Origin: Clostridia bacterium
GTDB lineage: Bacteria; Bacillota; Clostridia; Oscillospirales; Acutalibacteraceae
Reading direction: 5' to 3'
DNA length: 20,901 nt
NCBI GenBank assembly: GCA_017480265.1
Contig: JAFVAZ010000016.1
Location: forward strand, 1-20,901
Shown here: piece after piece, positions 14,490-20,901 of the stretch
Layout of the letters: each line of letters starts with the position of its first letter
Numbering within the stretch: the first letter of the stretch is position 1
Notes under the pieces: generated by a model
The model's database searches: none
What the model saw: the letters and a program-made list of their open reading frames with translations, nothing else
Told to the model about the DNA's origin: nothing
Translations under genes and position numbers: made by a program

Positions 14490-14893
14490 TTAAAAATCCT
14501 CCTATCTTTTTTATTTGCTCCGATTACCCCTCCCAAAGCTCCTAAAAATATCAGTACAACTAGCTTGATAAAGGTAACCTGAGTTAAATTTTCACCAGAT
14601 GCTATAGAGCCCGCCAGCGTAAAAATCACAAATACAAAGCCCCCGGCAGTTGCGCCGATATATAGCCCTTTTTCCTTATATATGCGCAAAGCTACATACC
14701 CCGCTATAAATGCGCCCACGCTAGCTGAAGCCAAGGATAAAATTTGTACGACATTTTGCGGCATAGTGCCAAGCTTTACAAATGTCCCCGCAAATAAAAT
14801 CAAAAATATCGAACAAGTTAGCATCCCTATGAGTACCCCAACGATTAAAGCTTTTATCAAAAAAACGTGACTTTTATTCTTCGTATTTTTCAA
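14486..14893 (-). CDS. TIGR04086 family membrane protein
   Basis: The 135-aa protein has four predicted membrane helices (about residues 12-34, 44-66, 73-95 and 106-126) with glycine- and alanine-rich cores and short charged ends. Composition, length and position match the TIGR04086 putative membrane protein family, typically encoded beside yajC and the SCIFF genes in Clostridia. The role is unknown; its conserved position suggests a link to Sec translocation or to export or sensing of the SCIFF product, but that is inference from context. It begins about 70 bp after yajC, with GGTTTGGGAGG upstream of the ATG, and its TGA overlaps the ATG of scfA. Confidence 0.85.
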   Translation of the reverse strand: MKNTKNKSHVFLIKALIVGVLIGMLTCSIFLILFAGTFVKLGTMPQNVVQILSLASASVGAFIAGYVALRIYKEKGLYIGATAGGFVFVIFTLAGSIASGENLTQVTFIKLVVLIFLGALGGVIGANKKDRRIFK

Positions 14894-14965
14894 AATACAA
14901 ACCTCCCAAACCTAAGCTTACTAACCTTCCTTTAACTTATATTCGAAAAGTTTGCAAAAAATACA

Positions 14966-15274
14966 CTATTTTTTCGATTCTTCAGCTTGCGGATCCTTAT
15001 CACAACTTGCAACTGCCCATTTTTTTATCTTGATCTTGTTGCGATCCGAACCTGTCTCGATAATAAAGGCCTCATTATCCTCTTTAATACTGACAATCCT
15101 TCCGCATATCCCCCCAATAGTCGTTATTTCATCGCCTATTTCTAAAGAATTTCTCATTTGTTCTTCTTGCTTTTTTCTCTGCGAATTTGGTCTGATAAGT
15201 AAAAAGTACATTCCAAATAAAAATAACGCCATTATTGCAAAATTTATTATCCCAACGCTACCTTCCGGATTCAT
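14966..15274 (-). CDS. yajC: Preprotein translocase subunit YajC
   Basis: YajC is a single-span membrane protein that associates with SecDF in the Sec translocase. The 102-aa protein shows one transmembrane helix (about residues 7-27), then the conserved LIRPNSQRKKQ and the soluble SH3-like part with LEIGDEITTIGGICGRI. The C-terminus is short and charged. The ATG is preceded by TAGGAGGT with good spacing, and a promoter lies at 15304-15332. It is the first gene of the operon yajC - TIGR04086 protein - scfA - scfB. secD and secF, often next to yajC, are not downstream here. Confidence 0.95.
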   Translation of the reverse strand: MNPEGSVGIINFAIMALFLFGMYFLLIRPNSQRKKQEEQMRNSLEIGDEITTIGGICGRIVSIKEDNEAFIIETGSDRNKIKIKKWAVASCDKDPQAEESKK

Positions 15275-15303
15275 TATATATACCTCCTAAATCAATTTTT
15301 ATA

Positions 15304-15332
15304 ATTATATCAGTAAAAAATCATTTTAGCAA
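15304..15332 (-). promoter_or_regulatory. Promoter of the yajC-scfA-scfB operon
   Basis: On the minus strand TTGCTA is followed by a 17-bp spacer and a perfect TATAAT with an upstream TG, about 30 bp before the yajC start. It is the only strong promoter seen for the four-gene operon. Confidence 0.8.
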
Positions 15333-15404
15333 TGCCTAATATTTGTGATATATGGGATTAGAAACTTGCAGATTTCCATAAATAAAAAAACATAAATTCC
15401 CCCC

Positions 15405-15433
15405 TTGACTTACTATCTAAAATAGTGTATAAT
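15405..15433 (+). promoter_or_regulatory. Promoter of the lipoprotein gene
   Basis: TTGACT and a perfect TATAAT are separated by 17 bp, about 73 bp upstream of the start at 15507. It is divergent from the yajC promoter. Confidence 0.8.
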
Positions 15434-15506
15434 TATATTAAACCAGATTTAGCAAGGGAAAAACATAGATTTAAAAATATAGTTACAATTTAAGGAGGAA
15501 CAAAAA

Positions 15507-16106
15507 ATGAAAATAAAAAAAATAGTTGCATTCATTATGATTATTACTGCGGTTTTACCTTTTGTGAGTTGCAAAAAAAGCGAAGAGATTAACAGTGAAG
15601 ATGCTACCATCACTCAAACGCAAGAAACCACTCCAGAAGAAAATGAACCAACGGAAAACTGTCCACCAGAAAATAATAGTAATGAAAAAAACCAAAAAAC
15701 TAAAACAGAAGATAAAAAATCAAACAACGCAAAAAATGCTGAGAAGACTAATTCTGAAAACAATGCTCCAAATATAAAAGAAGAGGCACCTGAAGTAAAG
15801 ACAGAACTAAAAGTTGAAGATAACCAAGTGACTCTGAATGAAGAAAGTGAAATTGGTTCATCAAAAATTATTTTAAATTTTGATGGCGATAGACTTTTGA
15901 ATGTATTATTTGAATTAACTTCTAAAACAGATCAAAGTATCCCTGTCGAATTCCAAAAATCTCTAGAAGAAATGGGAATATACCATACTGTAAATTTTGA
16001 CGGCAAGAATCTTAAGATGGAGATTACTAAATCTTTGATTGATGAAATCAATAAATCAGGCATGAAAAAGCAAGACATTGTAGACTTTTTTAAAAATAAT
16101 AATTAG
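15507..16106 (+). CDS. Lipoprotein with charged low-complexity linker, unknown
   Basis: This is a hypothetical 199-aa lipoprotein. The N-terminus has a basic start (MKIKK), a hydrophobic core and a lipobox-like PFVSC with the lipidated cysteine at residue 22. Residues 24-98 are a low-complexity, disordered stretch dominated by Glu, Asn, Lys and Thr. The C-terminal part (about 104-199) looks folded: a strand-rich segment KIILNFDGDRLLNVLFEL, then helices around FQKSLEEMG and LIDEINKSG. No family is recognised. The ATG is preceded by AAGGAGG, and its own promoter lies upstream. It is divergent from the yajC operon and separated from putP by about 290 bp, so it is probably monocistronic. The linker suggests the folded domain is held away from the membrane through the cell wall. 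Confidence 0.8.
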   Translation: MKIKKIVAFIMIITAVLPFVSCKKSEEINSEDATITQTQETTPEENEPTENCPPENNSNEKNQKTKTEDKKSNNAKNAEKTNSENNAPNIKEEAPEVKTELKVEDNQVTLNEESEIGSSKIILNFDGDRLLNVLFELTSKTDQSIPVEFQKSLEEMGIYHTVNFDGKNLKMEITKSLIDEINKSGMKKQDIVDFFKNNN

Positions 16107-16142
16107 TAAAAATGCTCTGCTTTTTATAAATTCATCATATCT

Positions 16143-16285
16143 ACAGAAGACGCGATGCCACCTCACTGTTTGAAACCTGCTAAGGAAAGGCACGGGGAGC
16201 TTTCTATTTAGTGTTAAATGACGTCGTTAGAATATTCTGTATCAAAGCGGTCAAAGATAGCGGCAACCCATAGTTTGCTATCTTT
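16143..16285 (+). ncRNA. Candidate structured small RNA or 3' UTR with terminator
   Basis: In the gap between the lipoprotein and putP, ACAGAA (16143-16148) can pair with TTCTGT (16235-16240), and GACG (16149-16152) with CGTC (16222-16225). These enclose a region more GC-rich than its surroundings (GATGCCACCTCAC ... AAGGCACGGGGAGC). The terminator at 16253-16300 follows at once. This layout resembles an independent small RNA, and I considered 6S RNA, but I cannot match it to a known class and see no strong promoter. Confidence 0.3.
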
Positions 16286-16300
16286 TGCTTTCTAATTTTT
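16253..16300 (+). terminator. Intrinsic terminator in the lipoprotein-putP gap
   Basis: AAAGATAGC (16253-16261) and GCTATCTTT (16277-16285) form a perfect 9-bp stem. The 15-nt loop can pair further (AAC/GTT). It is followed by TTGCTTTCTAATTTTTTT. It would end either the lipoprotein transcript or a small RNA. Confidence 0.65.
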
Positions 16301-16400
16301 TTATATCAACGAGTGATTCTTGTACGTTACATCATTTTTCAAATATTAAACTTATGTGATATATAGAATAACAAGTGGGTAAAATTAGGAGGAGATTAAA

Positions 16401-17855
16401 ATGAATATATTAGAAATGATTGTATTTATAATTTATCTCGTTTTTATGCTTGCTGTAGGAGTCTATTTTTTCTTTAAGGAGAAGAAAGGGGATGAGAAGT
16501 CATATTTTATTGCAGGAAGGAAAAGGGGGGCCAAGGTTACAGCACTTTCAGCCGGAGCATCTGATATGAGTGCATGGGTTTTGATGGGATTACCAACTGC
16601 TATTTATGCTTTAGGATTAGGACAAATATGGATTTCAGTAGGTCTTGCAATTGGATATTCAATAAGTTGGCTTTTAGAAGCGCCAAGGCTTCGTAAATTT
16701 TCTATCGTTGCAGGAGATTCCATTACTATACCAGAGTATCTTTCAAGCCGATTTTTGTCAAAATCGAGCACATTAAGAGTCATATGTGCGATAGTTTTTC
16801 TTGCAGCATACACAGTTTATTCTGCTTCAAGCATAAAAGCGTGTGGAACACTCTTTAATACAATAAGTGGGATGGATCCTTCTATAGCAATGTACATAGC
16901 AACATTTATAATTGTAGGATATACGTTTTTAGGAGGATTTTCTGCTGTATGCTGGACAGATTTTTTTCAGGGGTTACTTATTCTCGGTGCAATGCTAATT
17001 GTTCCGATTTTTACGCTGGCTAATCTGGATTTTTCTTCGATCGCTGACATAAAAAGTTCATATTGGAACGTTTTTACTAATTGGAAAGAAATTATATCTG
17101 GGTTGGCTTGGGGGTTAGGATATTTTGGGATGCCACACATTATTATTAGATATATGTCATTAAAATCTCAGAAAGAGCTAAAGAAATCTGCAAAAATAGG
17201 AATTAGTTGGACAATTATTATTGTGATTTTTGCAGCTTTAATTGGAATTGTAGGAAGATTATTTTTAGGTTTCGATTCCGATATAAATAATAATTCTCTT
17301 GTCTTTATCGCCATTGTGCGTAAAATTTTCCCCTCTATTATGTCGGGAGTGCTTCTATCTGCAATATTGGCTGCAGCTATGAGCACGGCAAGCAGTCAAC
17401 TGTTAGCTGCGTCGTCTGCTTTTGCCAGCGATGTTTATAAACCTCTTATACGAAAAAACAAAGTGAAAGACGGAGAATTGCTATGGGTTGGGCGGTTTGT
17501 CGTAATATTGATTTCTTTATCCGCTTTAATTATTGCCTCTGCTCCTAATTCTGGGTCTATTATGGATTTAGTCACAAATGCATGGGGATTATTTGGAGCT
17601 GCTTTTGGGCCAACAATCATGCTAAGTTTATTTTGGAAGCGATTTAATTTTAAGGGAGCAGTTGCAGGAATTTTATCCGGAACTATTGCAGATATTTGTT
17701 GGGCGGTATTCCTTTCTGAAACCGAAATTTATGAGCTTGTCCCAAGTTTTATCACAAGTTTTATTATAGCGATTGTTACAACTTTACTAACCAAAGATCC
17801 AACTAAAGAAGTGGAAAGACTTTTTGATAATGCATTAAATTATAAAGAGAATTAA
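16401..17855 (+). CDS. putP: Sodium/proline-type symporter (SSS family)
   Basis: This sodium:solute symporter most resembles the PutP proline transporter. The 484-aa protein is hydrophobic throughout, compatible with about 13 helices. The PutP signature SAGASDMSAWVLMGLP (residues 50-65) is intact, with D55 and S57 at the same positions as the Na+-site residues of E. coli PutP. The second signature AAAMSTASSQLL (324-335) contains the S-T pair (S328/T329) that corresponds to S340/T341 there. The ATG follows AGGAGGAG. It has no co-directional partner within 160 bp; a terminator-like hairpin at 17901-17937 follows. No proline dehydrogenase gene is nearby, so whether the solute is proline for catabolism or for osmoprotection is open. 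Family certain, substrate probable. Confidence 0.92.
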   Translation: MNILEMIVFIIYLVFMLAVGVYFFFKEKKGDEKSYFIAGRKRGAKVTALSAGASDMSAWVLMGLPTAIYALGLGQIWISVGLAIGYSISWLLEAPRLRKFSIVAGDSITIPEYLSSRFLSKSSTLRVICAIVFLAAYTVYSASSIKACGTLFNTISGMDPSIAMYIATFIIVGYTFLGGFSAVCWTDFFQGLLILGAMLIVPIFTLANLDFSSIADIKSSYWNVFTNWKEIISGLAWGLGYFGMPHIIIRYMSLKSQKELKKSAKIGISWTIIIVIFAALIGIVGRLFLGFDSDINNNSLVFIAIVRKIFPSIMSGVLLSAILAAAMSTASSQLLAASSAFASDVYKPLIRKNKVKDGELLWVGRFVVILISLSALIIASAPNSGSIMDLVTNAWGLFGAAFGPTIMLSLFWKRFNFKGAVAGILSGTIADICWAVFLSETEIYELVPSFITSFIIAIVTTLLTKDPTKEVERLFDNALNYKEN

Positions 17856-17900
17856 ATAGATCCTTAAACGAGTAAGGTTGATAATGCTAAATATGAGGTA

Positions 17901-17937
17901 GCGAAATTTTTGAAAGCATAATTTTTCGCGCCTTTTT
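17901..17937 (+). terminator. Terminator after putP
   Basis: GCGAAA (17901-17906) pairs with TTTCGC (17924-17929), with extra A-T pairing inside the loop, and a run of six T residues follows. The position fits the end of the putP transcript. Confidence 0.55.
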
Positions 17938-18019
17938 TCTGCTTCAATTTACCGGTACAAAGTCATATAACTTTCTAGAGCCACATAAAATTTCATATAG
18001 TGTTTTAGGGGGTGCTGCT

Positions 18020-18301
18020 GTGCAAGAGGCTAGTGAAAAATCCAAAATACACGACTTGATACTAAAAGATAGAAAGAGTCTATCTATAACAGGGGTTATA
18101 GATGTGGATAGTTTTGACGAAGAAACCGTGGTTGTTTATACGGATCAAGGAGAGTTGACTGTGAGAGGAGAAAATTTGCATATAATCAAAATAAGTTTAG
18201 ATTCGGGGGATGTTTCTCTAGATGGAACGATAACTGCGTTAGTTTATACTGATAATGGAAAACTAGGTAAGCAAAATTTCTTTTCGCGGTTATTTAAATA
18301 A
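18020..18301 (+). CDS. yabP: Sporulation protein YabP
   Basis: YabP is a small protein made in the mother cell, required for spore coat assembly around the forespore in Bacillus and conserved in spore formers. The 93-aa product shows the YabP/YqfC family pattern: HDLILKDRKSLSITGV (residues 11-26), then VDSFDEETVVVYTDQGELTVRGENLHI and a final SLDGTITALVY. The GTG start at 18020 follows AGGGGGTG with good spacing. It is followed after 20 bp by yabQ, the conserved order. In Bacillus this pair is under SigE control; no confident SigE promoter was identified in the gap before it. It supports a sporulating host lineage. Confidence 0.93.
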   Translation: MQEASEKSKIHDLILKDRKSLSITGVIDVDSFDEETVVVYTDQGELTVRGENLHIIKISLDSGDVSLDGTITALVYTDNGKLGKQNFFSRLFK

Positions 18302-18321
18302 AGTTTATAAAGGGGGATATC

Positions 18322-18669
18322 GTGCCAGTAAATCTTATTTCACCCATATATGCATTTTTATTCTCGATAATTCTGGGGGTAATATTGAGCATATTTTTTG
18401 ATTTATTCAAAATTATAAGCGCCATCCTAGCGCTAGATAAAAAAGTGATATTCGTGCAGGATATTCTATATTTTTTGATTGCCGGGATATTCACTTTTGT
18501 TTTTTTGCTTGCATTTAATAACGGCAAAATACACTTTTATATTTTTTTAGGGGAATTATTAGGTTGGACCATGTGGCATGTGACGCTGGGCAATGCCATT
18601 ACTAATTTTTTAATAAAGTGTTTGACTATGGCATTAAAGCCCAAAAAACTTAATGATCCTATTAATTAA
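18322..18669 (+). CDS. yabQ: Spore cortex biosynthesis protein YabQ
   Basis: YabQ is a mother-cell membrane protein needed for spore cortex formation. The 115-aa protein has about four hydrophobic segments with the family features: a helix around LFSIILGVILSIFFDLFKI, then KVIFVQDILYFLIAGIFTFVFLL, and GELLGWTMWHVTLG. It begins with GTG after AGGGGG and lies 20 bp behind yabP, so both are surely co-transcribed. It is slightly shorter than Bacillus YabQ. In many Firmicutes divIC comes next; here the following 300 bp hold hairpins and a terminator but no divIC, so the cluster is broken or rearranged at this point. Confidence 0.9.
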   Translation: MPVNLISPIYAFLFSIILGVILSIFFDLFKIISAILALDKKVIFVQDILYFLIAGIFTFVFLLAFNNGKIHFYIFLGELLGWTMWHVTLGNAITNFLIKCLTMALKPKKLNDPIN

Positions 18670-18721
18670 AAGTTATTTTTGATAGATTTTTTCGAGTGCA
18701 AAACGTATAAAAGTCCGCGAG

Positions 18722-18865
18722 TGTGAAAAGTTTTCACAATTTTGATCATAATATATCATGAGAATAACGCATGAAGCCCCAATGTTATTGGGATAAACCG
18801 ACTGGATTGCTCCGGTCGTTTTTTAGTGTAAAAAATAAAAAAATATATTTTTTTGAAAAATAATG
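18722..18865 (+). other. Hairpin-rich gap after yabQ
   Basis: This non-coding stretch holds several short inverted repeats in a row. The first is TGTGAAAAgTTTTCACA (18722-18738), a 17-bp near-palindrome. The second is CCCAATgttATTGGG (18778-18792). The third is the terminator at 18799-18824. The rest is AT-rich with no ORF. The first palindrome could be an operator for a regulator, and the second may be part of the terminator region. Confidence 0.45.
18799..18824 (+). terminator. Intrinsic terminator after yabQ
   Basis: CGACTGGA and TCCGGTCG form an 8-bp stem (one U-G) with a TTGC tetraloop, followed by TTTTTT. It separates the sporulation genes from the following surface-protein gene. Confidence 0.85.
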
Positions 18866-18894
18866 TTGACAAAAGATAAAGTTAGTGGTATTAT
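18866..18894 (+). promoter_or_regulatory. Promoter of the CxxC-repeat surface protein
   Basis: A perfect TTGACA is separated by 17 bp from TATTAT, about 79 bp upstream of the start at 18973. Confidence 0.75.
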
Positions 18895-18972
18895 GTATAA
18901 AGATCGTTAAAATTTTGAAATTGAGTAAAAATTTGCGATCTAAACCTTAAATTGGGAAGGAGGTGAAATAGA

Positions 18973-20901
18973 ATGGTTCGAGTAAAATTTTTAAAGAAAG
19001 GAAGCGATAGCGTGAAATTTGCAAAAACAACCCGCGACTTAGGCAAAATTCTGTTTAGTTTATTTTTTGCGCTGAGCCTGGTAGTATGCATAAGTTTAAG
19101 AGCCTCCACTAGTGTTGGTTTCGCTGAAGACGAATGTCACCATGATACGCTGGAGACTTATGGTGCAGTGGAAAACGAAAACGAAACCTGCCATAAAATT
19201 GTTTGGAAATGTAGTAACGAAGGATGCGATAAATGTTTTTCGGATCAAAACGGTGGCACGGAATTCACGGAAACTGAGACTGAAAAACTGTCAGAGGAAC
19301 ATGAAATAGAGCATAACGATGCTAAAGCTGCTAACTGCAAGGAAGCTGGGTATGAAGAGTACTATCAATGCAAAAATTGTGGTATGGCCTACACAAAAGA
19401 CGGTGAACCAATCGGGGATGCTGACGCTCTAACAGCCTGGAAAAACGTAGGCGGTGCTGGTTACATCGCTATAGATCCGACTGCGCATCCTGATGAACTG
19501 ACAAAAACTGACGAAATACCTGCAACCTGCACAACGCCTGGCACTAAAGCCTACTGGAGTTGCGGTACATGCGGACGGTATTTCTCAGACGCTGATGGTA
19601 ATAACCTAATCGGGGCTGCTGACGCTCTAACAACCTGGAAAAATACATCTCAAGCTGATGGAGGGGGTCAAATTCCTATAGATCCGACTAACCATACTAA
19701 CCTACAGAAAGTAGATAAAATTGATCCTAAAGACTGCCAAACACCGGGAGTACAGGCTTACTGGCATTGTGACGGATGCGGAAAAAATTACGAAGATTCA
19801 GAGGGTAAACCTGGAAACGAAATCACTGAAGGAATAGAACAGTGGAGACACGGGGAAGGGCAAATAGATCCTTCGACGCATACACTCACAGAAACACCTG
19901 CCACACCAGCGACCTGCACGACTCCTGGTCATATAGCTGGATACGAGTGTTCGGTATGCGGGAAACACTTCAGTGATGCCGAAGGTAAAACACCGATTGA
20001 CGATTCGACCTGGAAAATTCCTGCTACTGGGCACATCTTTGGTGAGACGATAGAAGCTAAAGAACCTACCTGCACACAAAAAGGCAACAGAGCATATAAA
20101 CAATGTACTGTTTGTAAAAAATACTTTGATAGCACTGACACTATTTATTCGACTGATTATAGAAATCTAGGTGACTTTGTTCTAGATGAAGATGCCCAAA
20201 ATCATAGTTGGAAGACAGAGTCTTATGATGATCCAATCCTCGGAGGTAAATACAGAAAATGTACAGAATGCGGTAAAGTCGAAATTGACAAAAATTCAGC
20301 AGAGAATATAAGAAAGAATCAAACAATAAATGTAGAAGAAGTTTCTCCTACTAAGTATCCGGATGGCTCATTTATTGGGGATAACGCATTCAAAGTAACT
20401 AATACTAAGGCTATCGCGGACGGCGAAAAATCTGTAGCTGTACAAGTTATAGTTGAAGACCCATTAAATTTGCTAGAAGAGAAATACATAATAAAAGTAA
20501 ATGAAGTTGGTACTACTTTATCTGCATATGATGAAGGCAACGATAATGTTGAGCGTGCGTACCACGTGGATATGGATCTCTTTACGTTGTATGAGGGAAG
20601 TGATAGTTTGGTCGTAGTAGAGGAAGCAAAAAAGGAGTTCGGGATGGACTTATCTGGAGGAAAAGATGAAGATGGTGATATTAAGTTTAATTATAATGGC
20701 TCAACTTATCTGATTCGTTCCTCTGAGGATGGCAATGGTTATACAGTTTATCAGCAAATTTCAGGCGATATAGGCGGATATGTACGTATCCTTCTGGAAG
20801 TTCCTGATGGCTGGGACGTCTCTGAGATAAAGGCTGTCCGACTCAATGATGAAAAAGATAGCAAATATAAAGAAGCGATAGAATATAGACTATTTGATGA
20901 A
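18973..20901 (+). CDS. Large secreted protein with tandem C-x11-CxxC modules (runs off window)
   Basis: 643 codons are open from the ATG to the right edge, so the gene is longer. The ATG follows AAGGAGGTG; a GTG at 19012 after AAAGGAAG is a second possible start that would give a shorter signal peptide. The hydrophobic core is at about residues 26-42, with likely cleavage after GFA near 51. Then come repeated modules: a cysteine in a TC-TPG context, 11-12 residues, and CxxCG, followed by F-S-D-A-x-G and a Trp-containing end. Pairs are at C122/C133-C136, C186/C197-C200, C255/C266-C269, C314/C326-C329 and C367/C378-C381, plus partial modules before and after. Such ribbon-like repeats occur in clostridial surface proteins. 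From about 445 a different, beta-rich domain begins. The ligand is unknown. Confidence 0.85.
   Translation, partial: MVRVKFLKKGSDSVKFAKTTRDLGKILFSLFFALSLVVCISLRASTSVGFAEDECHHDTLETYGAVENENETCHKIVWKCSNEGCDKCFSDQNGGTEFTETETEKLSEEHEIEHNDAKAANCKEAGYEEYYQCKNCGMAYTKDGEPIGDADALTAWKNVGGAGYIAIDPTAHPDELTKTDEIPATCTTPGTKAYWSCGTCGRYFSDADGNNLIGAADALTTWKNTSQADGGGQIPIDPTNHTNLQKVDKIDPKDCQTPGVQAYWHCDGCGKNYEDSEGKPGNEITEGIEQWRHGEGQIDPSTHTLTETPATPATCTTPGHIAGYECSVCGKHFSDAEGKTPIDDSTWKIPATGHIFGETIEAKEPTCTQKGNRAYKQCTVCKKYFDSTDTIYSTDYRNLGDFVLDEDAQNHSWKTESYDDPILGGKYRKCTECGKVEIDKNSAENIRKNQTINVEEVSPTKYPDGSFIGDNAFKVTNTKAIADGEKSVAVQVIVEDPLNLLEEKYIIKVNEVGTTLSAYDEGNDNVERAYHVDMDLFTLYEGSDSLVVVEEAKKEFGMDLSGGKDEDGDIKFNYNGSTYLIRSSEDGNGYTVYQQISGDIGGYVRILLEVPDGWDVSEIKAVRLNDEKDSKYKEAIEYRLFDE
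19411..19445 (+). repeat. Direct repeat inside the CxxC-module gene, copy 1
   Basis: The 35-bp segment beginning ATCGGGGATGCTGACG recurs at 19609-19643 with only two differences. It encodes the IG-A-A-D-A-L-T-W end of modules 2 and 3, pointing to recent duplication of a module. Confidence 0.8.
19609..19643 (+). repeat. Direct repeat inside the CxxC-module gene, copy 2
   Basis: This is the partner of the repeat at 19411-19445, 198 bp downstream. The spacing is a multiple of three and equals about one module, so unequal recombination would keep the frame. Confidence 0.8.

Noticed and set aside
16143..16285. Calling the putP-upstream gap a 6S RNA
   Set aside because: The layout (closing stem, GC-richer core, terminator) is suggestive, but I could not match conserved 6S positions by eye, so it is left as an unclassified candidate.
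19112..19309. 65-aa plus-strand open frame overlapping the repeat protein
   Set aside because: It is in another frame of the same DNA and has no RBS or signal of coding; the long frame from 18973 explains the region.
19411..19643. CRISPR-like array in the repeat region of the surface protein
   Set aside because: Only two near-identical copies exist, the spacing is coding and in frame, and the rest diverges as protein modules do.
19798..20540. Several minus-strand open frames opposite the CxxC-repeat protein
   Set aside because: They are shadows of the long plus-strand frame with its signal peptide, RBS and repeats.

Overview
The window is AT-rich DNA of a Gram-positive type. It has AGGAGG-like ribosome binding sites, SigA-type TTGACA-N17-TATAAT promoters and frequent TTG or GTG starts. 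It encodes the sporulation proteins YabP and YabQ, a SCIFF six-cysteine peptide with its radical SAM maturase next to yajC, and a dgt-dnaG pair. Together these point to a spore-forming lineage of Clostridia (Bacillota), perhaps an Oscillospiraceae/Ruminococcaceae relative. The species cannot be named from this sequence.

Left part (1-3110, minus strand): housekeeping genes rpmE (bL31), a YigZ/IMPACT-family protein, dgt (dNTP triphosphohydrolase) and the first 322 codons of dnaG (primase), which runs off the left edge. On the plus strand (3333-5991) follow a QueT-type ECF substrate component, a TrkH/KtrB potassium transporter overlapping it, and a membrane-anchored protein with two GxW modules. 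Next come two secreted-protein genes (6199-7572) that share a nearly identical RBS plus signal-peptide cassette but have unrelated bodies. A bidirectional terminator separates them from murC on the minus strand.

Middle (9100-12800): about 0.9 kb looks empty but holds a decayed tyrosine recombinase (minus strand), then a promoter and a long leader for a double zinc-ribbon protein. rpsU follows with a consensus promoter, then a Nudix hydrolase with an unusual N-terminal domain, and an RluA-family pseudouridine synthase.

Right-centre (12804-15332, minus strand): one apparent operon, yajC - TIGR04086 membrane protein - scfA (SCIFF ranthipeptide precursor) - scfB (maturase). Between scfA and scfB lies a 96-bp element in which an 11-bp GC-rich outer inverted repeat encloses three consecutive hairpins, so the whole can fold as a cloverleaf. 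This is the most unusual structure in the window. It could be a mobile palindromic element and/or an RNA device that sets the peptide-to-maturase ratio.

Right part (15400-20901, plus strand): a lipoprotein, a gap with a possible small RNA and terminator, a PutP-type sodium/solute symporter, yabP-yabQ without an adjacent divIC, and the start of a large secreted protein. That protein carries tandem C-x11-CxxC modules and is open at the right edge.
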